Below, in pieces: positions 23,258 through 35,100 of a stretch of 64,000 nt of DNA. The translations under genes were made by a program, and so were the position numbers. The notes beneath the pieces were generated by a model, which was not told the origin of the DNA, ran no database searches, and worked only from the letters and a program-made list of their open reading frames with translations. The DNA comes from Neospora caninum Liverpool. Lineage: Eukaryota; Apicomplexa; Conoidasida; Eucoccidiorida; Sarcocystidae. The stretch spans positions 4,454,014 through 4,518,013 of the forward strand of contig NC_018396.1 in the NCBI RefSeq assembly GCF_000208865.1, written 5' to 3'. Position 1 is the first letter of the stretch; each line of letters begins with the position of its first letter.

Positions 23258-26200
23258 ATGGCGTCGAAGGGCCCCTCCGAGGAGGTCAAAACGGCGGCCG
23301 CCCTGAAGAAGAAGGCTTCAGACGTCCACGCCGTCGACCAGTCCGGAAATGTTTACAAAGTGCGTGCTTTCCCTAATCTCTCGGGCGGGAAAGCAAATCA
23401 GCCACTGTGTATGAGGACGAGACACCCACATCTTTGTGCCTCGGGGATCTCCGGCGCCGGCGTTTCTGCTCTCTCTTCCTTCACATACTCTCCCCGCTGC
23501 TCCCCTGGGTGTATAGACTGCACTCCATCGATTTGCCCGTGTCGCTAACACCTCTCGCGCCTTCTTTGGACAGCGAGAGACGAGCAGCGAGTCCTTCCCG
23601 AGGGAAAAAGAACGTTTGGTCGGTTTTGTTTGCACGGGGGTTTCTGCGGCTCGTGTGCTCGCCTCTCCAGGGTCGTGGGAAGCGTCGTCGATTCTGAAAT
23701 CATTCGGCAGGGGTCCAAGCAGCTCTCTTTTCCCTCTCGTCTTTCTTCATCGCCTCCGTGATTCTGTAGAGGGTAGAATGCTTCTCCCCGTTGTCACGCC
23801 GGCAGCCACACGCCCCCCCATTCCACTGAAACTGTTCACTCGCTGTCCTGCCGCGAAAACACTTTCCTTCTCCCAGTGCCCGCCCTCGCTTTTCTCCTTG
23901 GCTGTTTCTGAGGAACGCTTGTTCGAGCTCTTTTCCCTAAAACACTTCCGGATGTCTTTTTTTCTCCCAGGTTTGCCGGCGTGTCTTTCCCGTGCACTCT
24001 ATTTGCCGTGCGGTCCCTCAAGGGCTCAAACCCCCCCTCCCCCACTGGCTGTGTTTTCGTGGACAGTCTGGTTCCCCGTGTCGGGCGTGTGCGTCTGCGT
24101 TTTCAGGGATTCCAAATCTGGACGGACTTGGCTCCGTCGGTCAAGGAACATCCGGACCTGATGTTTGCCAAGTGCGTGGTGCAGGCCGGATCGGGCAAGG
24201 GAAGCTTGACGTGCGTGCAGATTGATCCGCCTGGGTTCGACGAGCCGTTCGAGGTCCCACAGGCGAATGCGTGGAACGTGAACAGCCAGATCGACCCCAT
24301 GACTTACGGAGACATTGGCATGTTGCCACACACCAACATCCCCTGCGTCCTCGATTTCCTCAAGGTCCGTTTCATGAAGAACCAGATCTACACGACAGCT
24401 GACCCTCTCGTCGTCGCCATCAACCCTTTCCGCGATCTCGGCAACACCACCCTCGACTGGATTGTGAAGTACAGAGACACCTTTGACCTCACGAAACTCG
24501 CGCCGCACGTCTTCTACACCGCGAGACGCGCTCTCGATAACCTCCACGCTGTCAACAAATCCCAAACCATCATTGTCTCCGGTACGCAAGAAACGTAACG
24601 TGGAAGCCGACGCCCTTACCTTTAGGTTTTTCCACACACATATATATATGTGCGACTCTTGAACATACTGATCATTGCGTGCACTTCAGCCGTTGTGTGT
24701 CTAGATATCCGTGCGTGTGTGTGTATATGTATGTGTGTTTGCGGAAACAATTGGGTTTTCGGTTATGTCTACATTTTTGGGGCGTGTGCTTCAGGTGAAT
24801 CGGGTGCGGGAAAGACCGAGGCGACGAAACAGATTATGAGATACTTTGCGGCGGCGAAGTCCGGTACGATGGATTTGCGTATTCAGAACGCGATTATGGC
24901 TGCCAATCCGGTTCTTGAGGCGTTTGGAAATGCCAAGACGATTCGTAACAACAACTCGTCGCGTTTCGGCCGTTTCATGCAGTTGGACGTGGGCCGCGAG
25001 GGAGGCATCAAGTACGGTTCCGTGGTGGCTTTCTTGCTGGAGAAGTCGCGCGTGCTGACGCAGGACGAGCAGGAGCGGTCCTACCACATTTTTTACCAGA
25101 TGTGCAAGGGTTCGGACGCAGCGATGAAGCAGCGTTTCCACATTCTCCCGCTGACAGAGTACAAGTACATCAACCCGTTGTGCCTGGACGCGCCGGGGAT
25201 TGACGACGTCGCGGAGTTCCAGGAGGTTTGCGAGTCTTTCCGGTCGATGAACCTCACGGAAGACGAAGTGGCGAGCGTGTGGAGCATCGTCAGCGGCGTG
25301 TTGCTGCTCGGCAACGTGGAGGTGACGGCGACGAAGGACGGCGGCATCGATGACGCGGCGGCGATTGAAGGCGCCAGCCTCGAGGTCTTCAACAAGGCTT
25401 GCCAGCTGCTCTTCCTGGACGCCCAGCGGGTCCGCGAGGAGCTTACGATTAAGATTTCCTACGCCGGCGGACAGCAAATCAAGGGCCGCTGGAAGCAGGA
25501 GGACGGCGACATGCTCAAGTCTTCGCTCGCCAAGGCCATGTACGACAAGCTGTTCATGTGGATCATTGCGGGGCTGAACCGCAACATCAAGCCTCCCGGA
25601 GACTTCAAGGTGTTTATGGGAATGCTTGACATCTTCGGGTTTGAGGTCTTCAAGAACAACTCGCTGGAGCAGTTCTTCATCAACATCACCAACGAAATGC
25701 TGCAAAAGAACTTTGTCGACATCGTCTTTGACCGCGAGAGCAAGCTGTACCGCGACGAAGGTATCTCCTCCAAAGAGCTGGTTTTCACCTCGAACGCGGA
25801 AGTCATCAAGATCCTGACAGCGAAGAACGGCTCGGTCCTCTCTGCTCTCGAAGATCAGTGCCTCGCCCCTGGCGGCTCGGACGAAAAGTTCCTCTCCAAC
25901 TGCAAAAACACCCTCAAAGGCACCAACAAGTTCAAGCCTGCGAAGGTATGCCCGAACATCAACTTCCTCATCGCCCACACCGTCGGAGACATCCAGTACA
26001 ACGCCGAAGGTTTCCTCTTCAAGAACAAGGACGTGCTTCGCGCAGAAATCATGGAAATCGTCCAGCAAAGCAGCAACCCCGTCGTCGCGCAACTCTTCGC
26101 CGGCATTGTCATGGAGAAGGGCAAAATGGCCAAGGGCCAACTCATTGGTTCCCAGTTCCTCACGCAACTCCAAAGCCTCATGGAACTCATCAACGTACGT

Positions 26201-27164
26201 TTCCTGGTCCTCGAAAGAAAAAGAGAGGGGAAAACAGAAGAACGGCGTCCAGCCACGGCAACCCAGACCAAAGCAGCACATCCAAAAACACTAGTGTACC
26301 TGCACATAGTATAAATACGCACAAGCGTACAAGTACACACACGCACATAATAGACACAAATACTCTTTATATATATATATACATACATACATATACACAT
26401 GATCAACGCGGGTGATATTGTGCGTGCGTGTGTATATGCGCGTGGTGAAATGCCTACGTTTTGCATGCGACTGGGAAAAACGGAATCTCTCTTTGTTTTC
26501 AGAGCACCGAGCCTCACTTCATCCGTTGCATCAAGCCCAACGACACGAAGAAACCCCTTGACTGGGTGCCGTCCAAGATGCTCATTCAGCTGCACGCTCT
26601 TTCCGTCCTCGAAGCGCTTCAGCTGCGTCAGCTTGGCTACTCCTACAGGTAACCCTGAGATGGAGAACATGCAACTCGCATTTCCACGCGAATGCATATA
26701 TGCTTAATTTTGTATGCGTAGCTACTTTCCTCTGTCTCGACATTTGTAACGGTGCGTGTCGCCATCGATGTATACACATTGGTGGTGTGCAATCTGTCTC
26801 TGAAGGCAGGTTGATCGATAGCGACATCCATCGATGTACATGCGTGAGAAAAAGAGGGAGGAAGGGTAGATTTTTATGCAGCCTGTGCATACATGTTTGC
26901 GTTTTGGTAGGCGACCGTTCAAGGAGTTTCTGTACCAGTTCAAGTTCATCGATCTCGCCGCGTCGGAAAACCCCAACCTTGACCCCAAGGAGGCAGCGCA
27001 GAGACTCATCACCTCTAGCAAACTCCCGCGCGAGGAATACGAGGTTCGTTGCGAGGAGGGAACGCCTTCGAATATTTGCTTCGCAATCATATGCCCCGGC
27101 ACGGATCAACAGCCACACGAATTCTGTACAAAAAATACATATAGATAGATGTATACGTGAAAAC

Positions 27165-27198
<34 letters not shown>

Positions 27199-28556
27199 CG
27201 TAGGCTTGTGGATCTGTAGCACGTGTTAGGGGATTCATGCGACTTCAATACGGTAGCGGTCGCCGGCGGTACTTGCGGTTGGAGATTGCGTGCGTTCCCC
27301 TAATATTTGCCGATTCCTACAAGATCGTCCTGTCTTTTTTTACCAGACACATCGGCGAAATGTGCAGAGAGGCGTCTCTCGATGTGCATATTCTATCCCT
27401 ATGTATATGTATAAATAATATACGTTCATTAGGTTGCGACGCGCGACGCGGAAATCCGTGTTGGGGGGTATTTATAGTAAAGACGTATCCGCATATGTAA
27501 GTGCGTTGTTCCATGGTGATTGGGTTTGGGTGACTTGGTGAAAGCAAGTCTTTTGGAGTTTAGAGTTTTCCGCATGTTGGAGATTGACGTGGGGGGGTTG
27601 TCTCTGAAGGCAGCTACGAGGCGTGTGGAGGGGCGAGACTGGATCAGCTGAGCCTGTGCATTCACTTCGCCTCTGTCCTTTCTTGAGAGTGAGCTCGACG
27701 TGTGTTTTGGGTGTCTCTGGTGCGGTTTTCTTTATTAGATTGGAAAGACGATGGTTTTCCTCAAGCAGACTGGTGCAAAGGAACTGACGCAAATCCAGAG
27801 AGACTGCCTGAGCGCATGGGAACCGGTCGTCTCCGTCCTCGAGGCGTTCTACGTCCGACAGCGCAACAAGAAACAGCTCATGAAGAGAGCCCCGTTCATC
27901 ATCCGAGCCCAGGCGCACATCCGAAGGTACGGTTCGACGAACGTTTCAATTACATATATATATATATATATAGGTGGATTGTTTTTGCATATGTGCATAG
28001 CTATACCGACGTATATATATATATATATACTTTGATGCCAGAATAGGCCTTTTGTTTCGGTCGTTCGTTGCTGTTTATACATTGGCTATGTGTAGGTATA
28101 AAGACGCTTTCCCGACATGTGAGCGCCGTTCTTGGACATCCACTCAGAGAGTGTGTATGTGAATTTTTCTCCCCCCTTCTGTATTCTCTTTGATCGATCT
28201 GTGGGTTCCTTCTCTTTTGATGCCTCTGGGTCTCTGTTGCTGAATTTGTGTGTAACGTTCCGTGTGCTCTTTCTGTCCAAAAACGAATCCACACGCAAAT
28301 TCCATACGTTTGTACATGTGTGCGTGTTCCCATCTGTCGCTGTATGTGCTTGTGTGCCTGCCTCTTTTTCCATTTCTCTATCTCTTTTCTGTGGAGGGGC
28401 GCAAATAGCTGTGTCGGCCCTTTTCTGTGTGTGGCGAAATGTGCTTCGAGAGAGCCTTCCGATTTCCACGAATTCCGTTTCTGCGGTTTGGTGTGTCTAT
28501 GCAGACACTTGGTGGACAACAACGTCAGCCCCGCGACTGTCCAGGCGGCGTTCTAA
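23258..28556 (+). CDS. MyoA: Myosin A, class XIV unconventional myosin heavy chain
   Basis: The motor of the glideosome: held in the inner membrane complex through MLC1/GAP45-type partners, it pulls actin filaments for gliding, invasion and egress. Seven exons join exactly: 23258-23359, 24107-24581, 24795-26194, 26503-26648, 26911-27043, 27739-27926, 28505-28556. The product is 831 residues, the length of T. gondii MyoA. Motifs: P-loop GESGAGKT (193-200), switch [10 protein letters not shown] (244-252), switch II DIFGFE (471-476). After the converter there is no IQ-repeat neck, only the short basic tail typical of this class, ending SPATVQAAF. The start context is CAAAATGG. Introns 5 and 6 hold (TA)n tracts. 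The T. gondii comparison is from memory. Confidence 0.98.
27171..27198. repeat. (TA)n microsatellite in MyoA intron 5
   Basis: About 28 bases of alternating AT, continuous in the sequence. Confidence 0.9.
27954..28030. repeat. Two (TA)n tracts in MyoA intron 6
   Basis: Runs at 27954-27972 and about 28012-28030, the first beginning 28 bases after the donor site. Confidence 0.85.
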
Positions 28557-31500
28557 ATCCGATGGAAATGGTGGAGTCTTTCGGAGCCACTTCTTGGGGC
28601 GTCTTTTCCCTTTTCTGGTTTCTCTGTTGGCCGCACCGATTCTTACAGTGTCTTGTGTGTGGGCGTGTCTGTGGAGCGGATTCTCTCGCGAGTCTGTGCG
28701 TGTGTGCGTTCTGGGAAAAGGAATCGCCTGAAGAGGGGACGGAAACAGACGGCGTCTCAGCCCGTGTCGCTCCCTCTGTTTGACACGTGTATGTGTGTGC
28801 ATTTTCCTGTCCGTTCGAAAAGCGAAAAGGAGGGCCATGCCCACAACACAGAGCGAGACATACACACCCGCATGTACACACCTGAGTGTCTCGGCGTATA
28901 TACACTCAAAAATATACATGTGTATATGTATATATATGCTTGCATGGACGTGCATGCATTTCTGTGATGGATAGTTACTTTGCTTTATGCACATCTGCAT
29001 ACACGTACACGCATGTGTAGCAATGCCCGTGTGACGCGGCGAGTAGATTTTTTTCGTGGATCTACCGGGTCCGACGCACGGAAAAGGCGAGAGCGTCGTG
29101 CATCGTTTGTGAATTTGTGTTTGCAGCGTATAAATGTGTATGTGTCCGTGTCGCGCGTTCCTTCGTTCTCTCACCGGATGCGGGTGGCAGGAAGCCGTGT
29201 GAAGTTTGTTGCGCCTCTGAGGGAGAGGGCGACTGTGGGGGAAACGCGGAACGTGGAGGAGAAGGGGGAAGGCAGGTCACGACTTTGCCCTCCTCGCGTG
29301 TGTGAAGCTGTGCGCGTGCGCGAGTCCGTCAGTCCCTGAGCACGGAAGGGGTGAGGGGACGGAAGATAGAGACTGGTGCAGAGGAAAAGGGACACGTTCT
29401 CTCTTCCTCGCGCCTCGTCCGCGCGCAAAAATATGCGTGTGGTGAGAGGAGTATTTTTGGCACCGAAAGGGGGCGAGAGACATGCATGAAAGAAGGATCC
29501 AGGAGGAGGGAGGCATGCTCAGAGGCACGTGTGGGGAGAGTCTTGGGTCGAAGGATGTGTGCACGAAGGTGGTTTGGATCTGTGGAGGTGCGAGGAACAT
29601 GTCGTGTGGCGCTTGAGGAAGAACGCGCGAGAGAGGCGGTGTGGGAAGTGCAGACGGCGTCGGTTCAGCGCCAGGCATGTGTAAAAAGTCTGAAATTTGT
29701 CTTTGTAGACGAGAAGAGCGCGCAGCGCCTTGGCTGCTCCCTCTCTTTTTTCTTTTCGCAGTCTCTGGGGCACCACGACAGTTTCGTAGGAGACGACGGG
29801 CGTGAGCGCGCGCGTCTATAGCGGGGCGCCTTTTGGCGTCAGAGGACACGTGTGTATCCCGATAGAAAAACGTAGATGTGCAGCAGTATATGCAGCGATA
29901 TATTTGTGTATGTGCTCACAAACACACGCACACACAAGAGACGCAGGAAGTTTTCGGAGTCCTCGACGCTCCTTTGTTACCTCGTCGTGGTAGCGTCGGG
30001 GAGTCTCTCCCTTTTCAGAGGACGCCAGTTCCAGAAAAGATGCTTAGCGGGAAAGGCGCAGAGACCGGAAAAAACGCAAGAAGGCGCTCGCAACTCGCCC
30101 GCGGGAACTCGCGGGAGGAAAAAAAAAGTCGGAAGTCGACAGCTTGGCGGCAGTGTAGTGCACCTGCATACTTCTTCTCTCTAGAAAAGAGAGGCAGGCC
30201 GGACGAGAAATTTCTTTGATTCTTGCAGCGGAAGCAACCAGGCGAACGAGTCTGACCCCACACGGGCGAAGAAGACGCACGCAGCAGCCGAGAGACTCTC
30301 CAAACGGTTTTTTGGGAGCGTGTTACAGATCCTAAAGACACCCGCGTGCTTCAGTTGCACGCTTCCCGGGAGGACGCGAAAGACGCGGTTTCCTTGTGCG
30401 AGAGCTAGGGAAAGACACTTTGGTGTCGCTAAGGTTCTCTGGAGGTATAAGCAATACAGAGTTTATCCCAGGGCAAAACTCAGGTGACGTTTTGGTTTTT
30501 CGGGAAAGAAGCTCCAGAGCGACACACTCCACTCTCTCACACCTTTGCCATGTCTCTCTTTACGGCGAAGAGAACAGTCGCCTGTTTGGCGGCCGTGTGC
30601 GACGGAATACGAAACGTCCTTCGGAGAAGACGCGGGGGACATCTCGCGCACACTTTTTGCCGAGAGAGCCTGGTGAATTCTCGACAGCCAGGCGTCCCTC
30701 TCGGACTGGAAACCGTGCTTCCACCCCAGGTCGGTTAGCTCCTCTCAACTGCTCCGAGTCGCAGCGCCGTCTCTCTCTGGGACCGTCGCCACAACACATC
30801 GCAGGGAAACAAGGCAGTTAGCAGTCTCCGCGTCTCGGTGACCCTGCGAGGGCCGCTAGCTGCAGGCAAAGAGGCGGAACAGGCAGTCCAGAGAAAAGCT
30901 CTCGTGCTCCGGGAAAAAAAACTCCACGAAGTTGCCTTGCGCCGCTGCAGGCGCGAGAGCCCCATGGGAGGAGAGACCAGGGGCGCGCCAAGGAAAACGG
31001 ATGCCAATGTAGCGCCTCCCCCGTGCGTAAAAACCGGAGATTGCCAGGAGACAGCTGGACACAAGGGAGATTTCAGGATCGTATCCTTCTCAGCGACTGC
31101 TCCTACACACGGTCGCACGATTCGGAACCCGGCGACAGGACTCTCTGGGACGTAGACCTTCGAGTAAGCACGGAGGGAGAAGCGTCTCTTTGGTCTTGCG
31201 CCGACGAGACAGGACTTCGCCAGGCAACGCGTGTCAAACCTGTCGCAACTACCCGCGCTTGCATTTGCGTCGTGGGGGAGCGCGCGGCGTGTCCAAAAGT
31301 TTCCAGGGCCTCTCTGTGGGGTGCGGGGTCTTCGCTCTCTCGCTGGGCGCGGATTTTGGCGACGGCACAGTTCTCGGCGATGGGTCTCTCGCACAGACAG
31401 CCTTCCCACCTCGGTAAGCGTCACCAGTTCCAATTGCTGCACACGGCTTCCCACATTTTAGGTCCGACTGTAGAGCGGCGCCCAGCGAAGACGGCCTTTA

Positions 31501-32185
31501 TCGCAGCAAGGCTCGGAAAGTCGCACAAGACGAAGAGTTCGTTTTCGAGATGAGCGGCATCGCGACACCATCGTGCAGGGAAATTGCATTTCGATTCCGC
31601 GGCATTCACAGAAGCGACAGGAAACCTGTCGGTCGGGATCGTGATTCAAGCGACTTTCCTCCCTTCTTCCGGCTCATATATGTATATATATTGTATATAC
31701 GCGTGCTTCATTGTGTTTCTCTACCTAATCAGGCGTGCTTTTTATCTGTAAACAGTATGGGAACGAAATCCAAGACTATTTTCTTCTTCCGCTTGTGACT
31801 GCGGAGCGCAGAAGCGCCGCCGCATCGTCTCCTCGCTCGAAGAAGCGAGGGAGAATCGGCTGTGTCTGTGCGCCGAAACGGCTGAGGCGGGCGTGGAGGT
31901 GATTACGGCGTACGGACCAACATATCGAGGCTCCAAGAACGGGGCCTTCACTCTCTTTGCCTGCCTCTTGTTTTCTTAGAAAGAAAAAACCGTTCTCGGT
32001 TTCTCCTCAGTGAACATCGCGCCACAGTTCGCGAAACTTCCCTAGACCATATTGAACACGGCACTTCGCTCCCAGCACGCACCAAAGGTCCAGACACACG
32101 AAACGACTTAAGGAGACTCTCCCTCCCTTCGTTGCTACCTGCTCGGTTATCTGCGTCTCTTGGTCGCTCTCCTAGTAGCTGGTAT
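28557..32185. other. Convergent intergenic region between MyoA and PanK2
   Basis: Probably the 3' UTRs of MyoA (plus) and PanK2 (minus). The region 28780-28960 is rich in TATGCA/ATACACACA motifs. A 239-codon open frame at 30735-31454 (minus) begins with GTG and has no recognisable domain, so it is not called. A TATATG cluster lies near 31678-31700. Confidence 0.45.
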
Positions 32186-35100
32186 TCACTCTTCGCGTAC
32201 TCCTTTTCGGTCGCCTGCTCTGTCCCTAGCCCCCTCCAACGCCGTTCTACCAGCCGTTCCTTCCCTCTCCGGAAAGTTCCCTACAACTCGCTTCTCTCTT
32301 CCTCCTCTCAGGTCGTCCCGGCGTCTCCGTCCCTTTCTCTCTCGACGTATGCATTGATCTCTCTCTCGATCTATGTATTGATCTCTCTCCTGATCTATGT
32401 ATCGATCTCTCGCCTGATCCATGTATTGATCTCTCTCATGATCTATGTATTGATCTCTCTCTTGATCTATGTATTGATCTCCCTCCGCTGTTCGTTCGCT
32501 CGCATGATCATCGCCGCGCAGCAGCTCTTCTCTGCCTGGCAGAACGTGGAAACAAGACGCGAGGGGAGGAAGGAAAGGAGGGGGAGGAGGAAGGAGGGGC
32601 TGCGGAAGAAGGAGGGGAGAAGCCGATTGCATGTCTTCTTGCGTCTCTTCCGCAATCGTGTCAAATGGCAAGGTGTACGGGGAAGAGACAGCGAGCGAGG
32701 CGGCTCCGGCGGACAAGGCGACAGCGGCGCGCCCTGGCTCGGGAGGGGAGGCACAGAGCGCAGGCAGAAAAGATGGGGCGGGGCGAGGCGAACGCGAAGA
32801 GAACGGAGCATCATTCGGGACGAAGGAGGTGGGCGTCGAAGGCGAGAACGGCGGCTGAGGCGGCGAGCGCAGAAGAGGCGGGAGAAACTGAGACTCCGCA
32901 AACGTTTCCGCGGGCAGGGACGCGGACGCTCGCGGAGGAGACACCTCCCGCTTCTCACTCCCCTCCACACACAGCAGCGAAGACAATGAGGCCGGAAGAC
33001 CCGGCCCAGACGCAAACCCCGAAGCGCTACTCCCGTCAGCACTCGCCTCTGCCTGGTCAGCACGCGTGAAGATGAGAGAAGGCAGATGAGGAGATGAAGA
33101 AGAGTAAGATGAAGAAGAGTAAGATGAAGAAGAGGAAGATGAAAAAGAAAAAGATGAAGAGAAGAAAGGGACTGGGTGGGAAACCCAGTGAGGAAAGACG
33201 GCAGGTGCGTTGTCGCGTGAGAAGCGAACGCAGTGTGCCTCGTCTTTGGTTTCGTCTTCGAGGTCTTCGCTTCGTAGCTCATCTGCGTTTGCTCCACGCG
33301 CTCGCGCCGGCACAGAGGACGCCCTGCGTCTTTGTTTCCCGCTGCCGCGAAGAGGCGAAAGCAGCGACGCGCTTGGCCACGTCGTTGCTTTCGCCTCTTC
33401 GCCGTCCTCGACGGCCTCGTGACTACGGCGCGCTTCCGGAGTCAGCCCCGCAGCCCTCAGCCACGTGGACGGAAGGGCGGAAGGCGAAGAAGCGGAAGCC
33501 GCGCACGTCGTCCAAGAAGCCGGAAACGAGCAAGGCGAAAACCGCAAAGGCGCGCGAGAGGTGAGCGCAGAGACTTCGCGTTTTGTTGGAGAGAAGCAGG
33601 TGCGATACTCGGAGGCGTAGAACGGCGAGGACGTTCGCGTCGAGGACGAACACGAAGTCGACAAATAGCTGGGACTCTTTTCACTCTTCTTGCAACCGTC
33701 CGAGGCAGGAAATGAGGCAGGCGACAGCGACGCGTCCTCGCCACACGCGTCCGCGGCGTGGCCCGCGCCTCGGGAGGAAAACAAGAACCGTGCATGCGCC
33801 AGAGAGGCGCCGAGCGCACCCAGGAAAGGCGACAAACTGGACACGCAAGAGAACAAGGAACGGGAAAAGCGAGGCAATACAGAGACAACCGAGACAGACG
33901 AGACAGAGCGCACACGGGCGAAAAAGCGACAGAGACACCACGCAGAAGAACAGGAGGGATGCGGAAACCACGAGACGAGAGGGGAAATGAGCAGCTGAAG
34001 CGCGAAAAAACAAAGAGAGAAAAGCTCCGGCGACACTCGAGCGTCGCCAACACCGAGAGAGACGGAACTGAAAGGACGGGCCCGCGCCTCCTTTGTGTTT
34101 TTTGTCCTCTCCTCAGGGTCGGCGTTTTTCTCTCATTCCTTCTTCTCCACGGCCCGTCTCCTCCAAAATTTGCGTCTCTCTCTCTTCTTTCCTTCCTCCT
34201 TTTTCTCTCGATGATTCTGTTTCTGGCCTCTCTGGGCCTTCGCCACACAGTTTGTTCCCGACCTAACATTTAAAATCGTGTAAATCTATTCAGCAGAACT
34301 ACAGTGTTCACGCTCATGGATTCAGTGTCCAGGACTACCTGGCGCACAAACGTACCTGCAGAAGAAGACTTTGACCTTGTTTCTCGACCAGAAGCGCACA
34401 GAGTGCTGGAGGGAGGCGAGGAAGGCCGGCACGTCGAGGAGGAACCCTACGAGGGCGATCCTGAGAAAAACGGGGAGCCGAAAAACCGCGTCTCCAAAGA
34501 AGAAAAAAGCGCGCAAAAAGGCTGTGCAGTGCGGACAGGGCCGGACACGGCTCGGCAGAAACGCGTCTCTGAAAGTCGGTCCTTTGAAGCGCAGAAAGAG
34601 ACTCAGTGAGGAGAACAGCGCCATGACGACCGCCACAGAAGAGCGGGACGGAAGTCGGCGTCTCCTCCCCACATCCATCTGTGAGCCACGTTGCCCGCGA
34701 GGGAAAGAGAAGAAAAAGAAGAACGCACGAGAACGCGTGAAACGCCAGAGAAAGAGGGACACAGGAGAGTGAGGAAGTGGGGGAGGGTGGAGAGACAGAG
34801 AGACCAAGATGCTTTGACGACGAGCAGGAGAGCCCGCCGAGAGGGGACACGGGGCACGTGCGACCACGACGGTGCGCTCCGAGGCGCAGCGAGAAAAGCG
34901 CGAAACACACACCTTGTCAGGCCGTGGAGCGTCGCATGCAAGTAGGCCTGTTGGGCCACGTTGAAGCTCATGAGCGTCAAGAGCGACCGGACAATATCCG
35001 GCCCAGTCGGCTGCAGACAAGCACGAGCACGCGAAAAACCCGCTTTCGCACAAGACCGAAACGCCATCCGCGACTCAGTTGAGGAGCGCAAAACGAGCAG

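Noticed and set aside
30735..31454. 239-codon minus-strand frame
   Set aside because: Starts with GTG, Arg/Ser-rich composition of a shadow frame, no splice-compatible neighbours.
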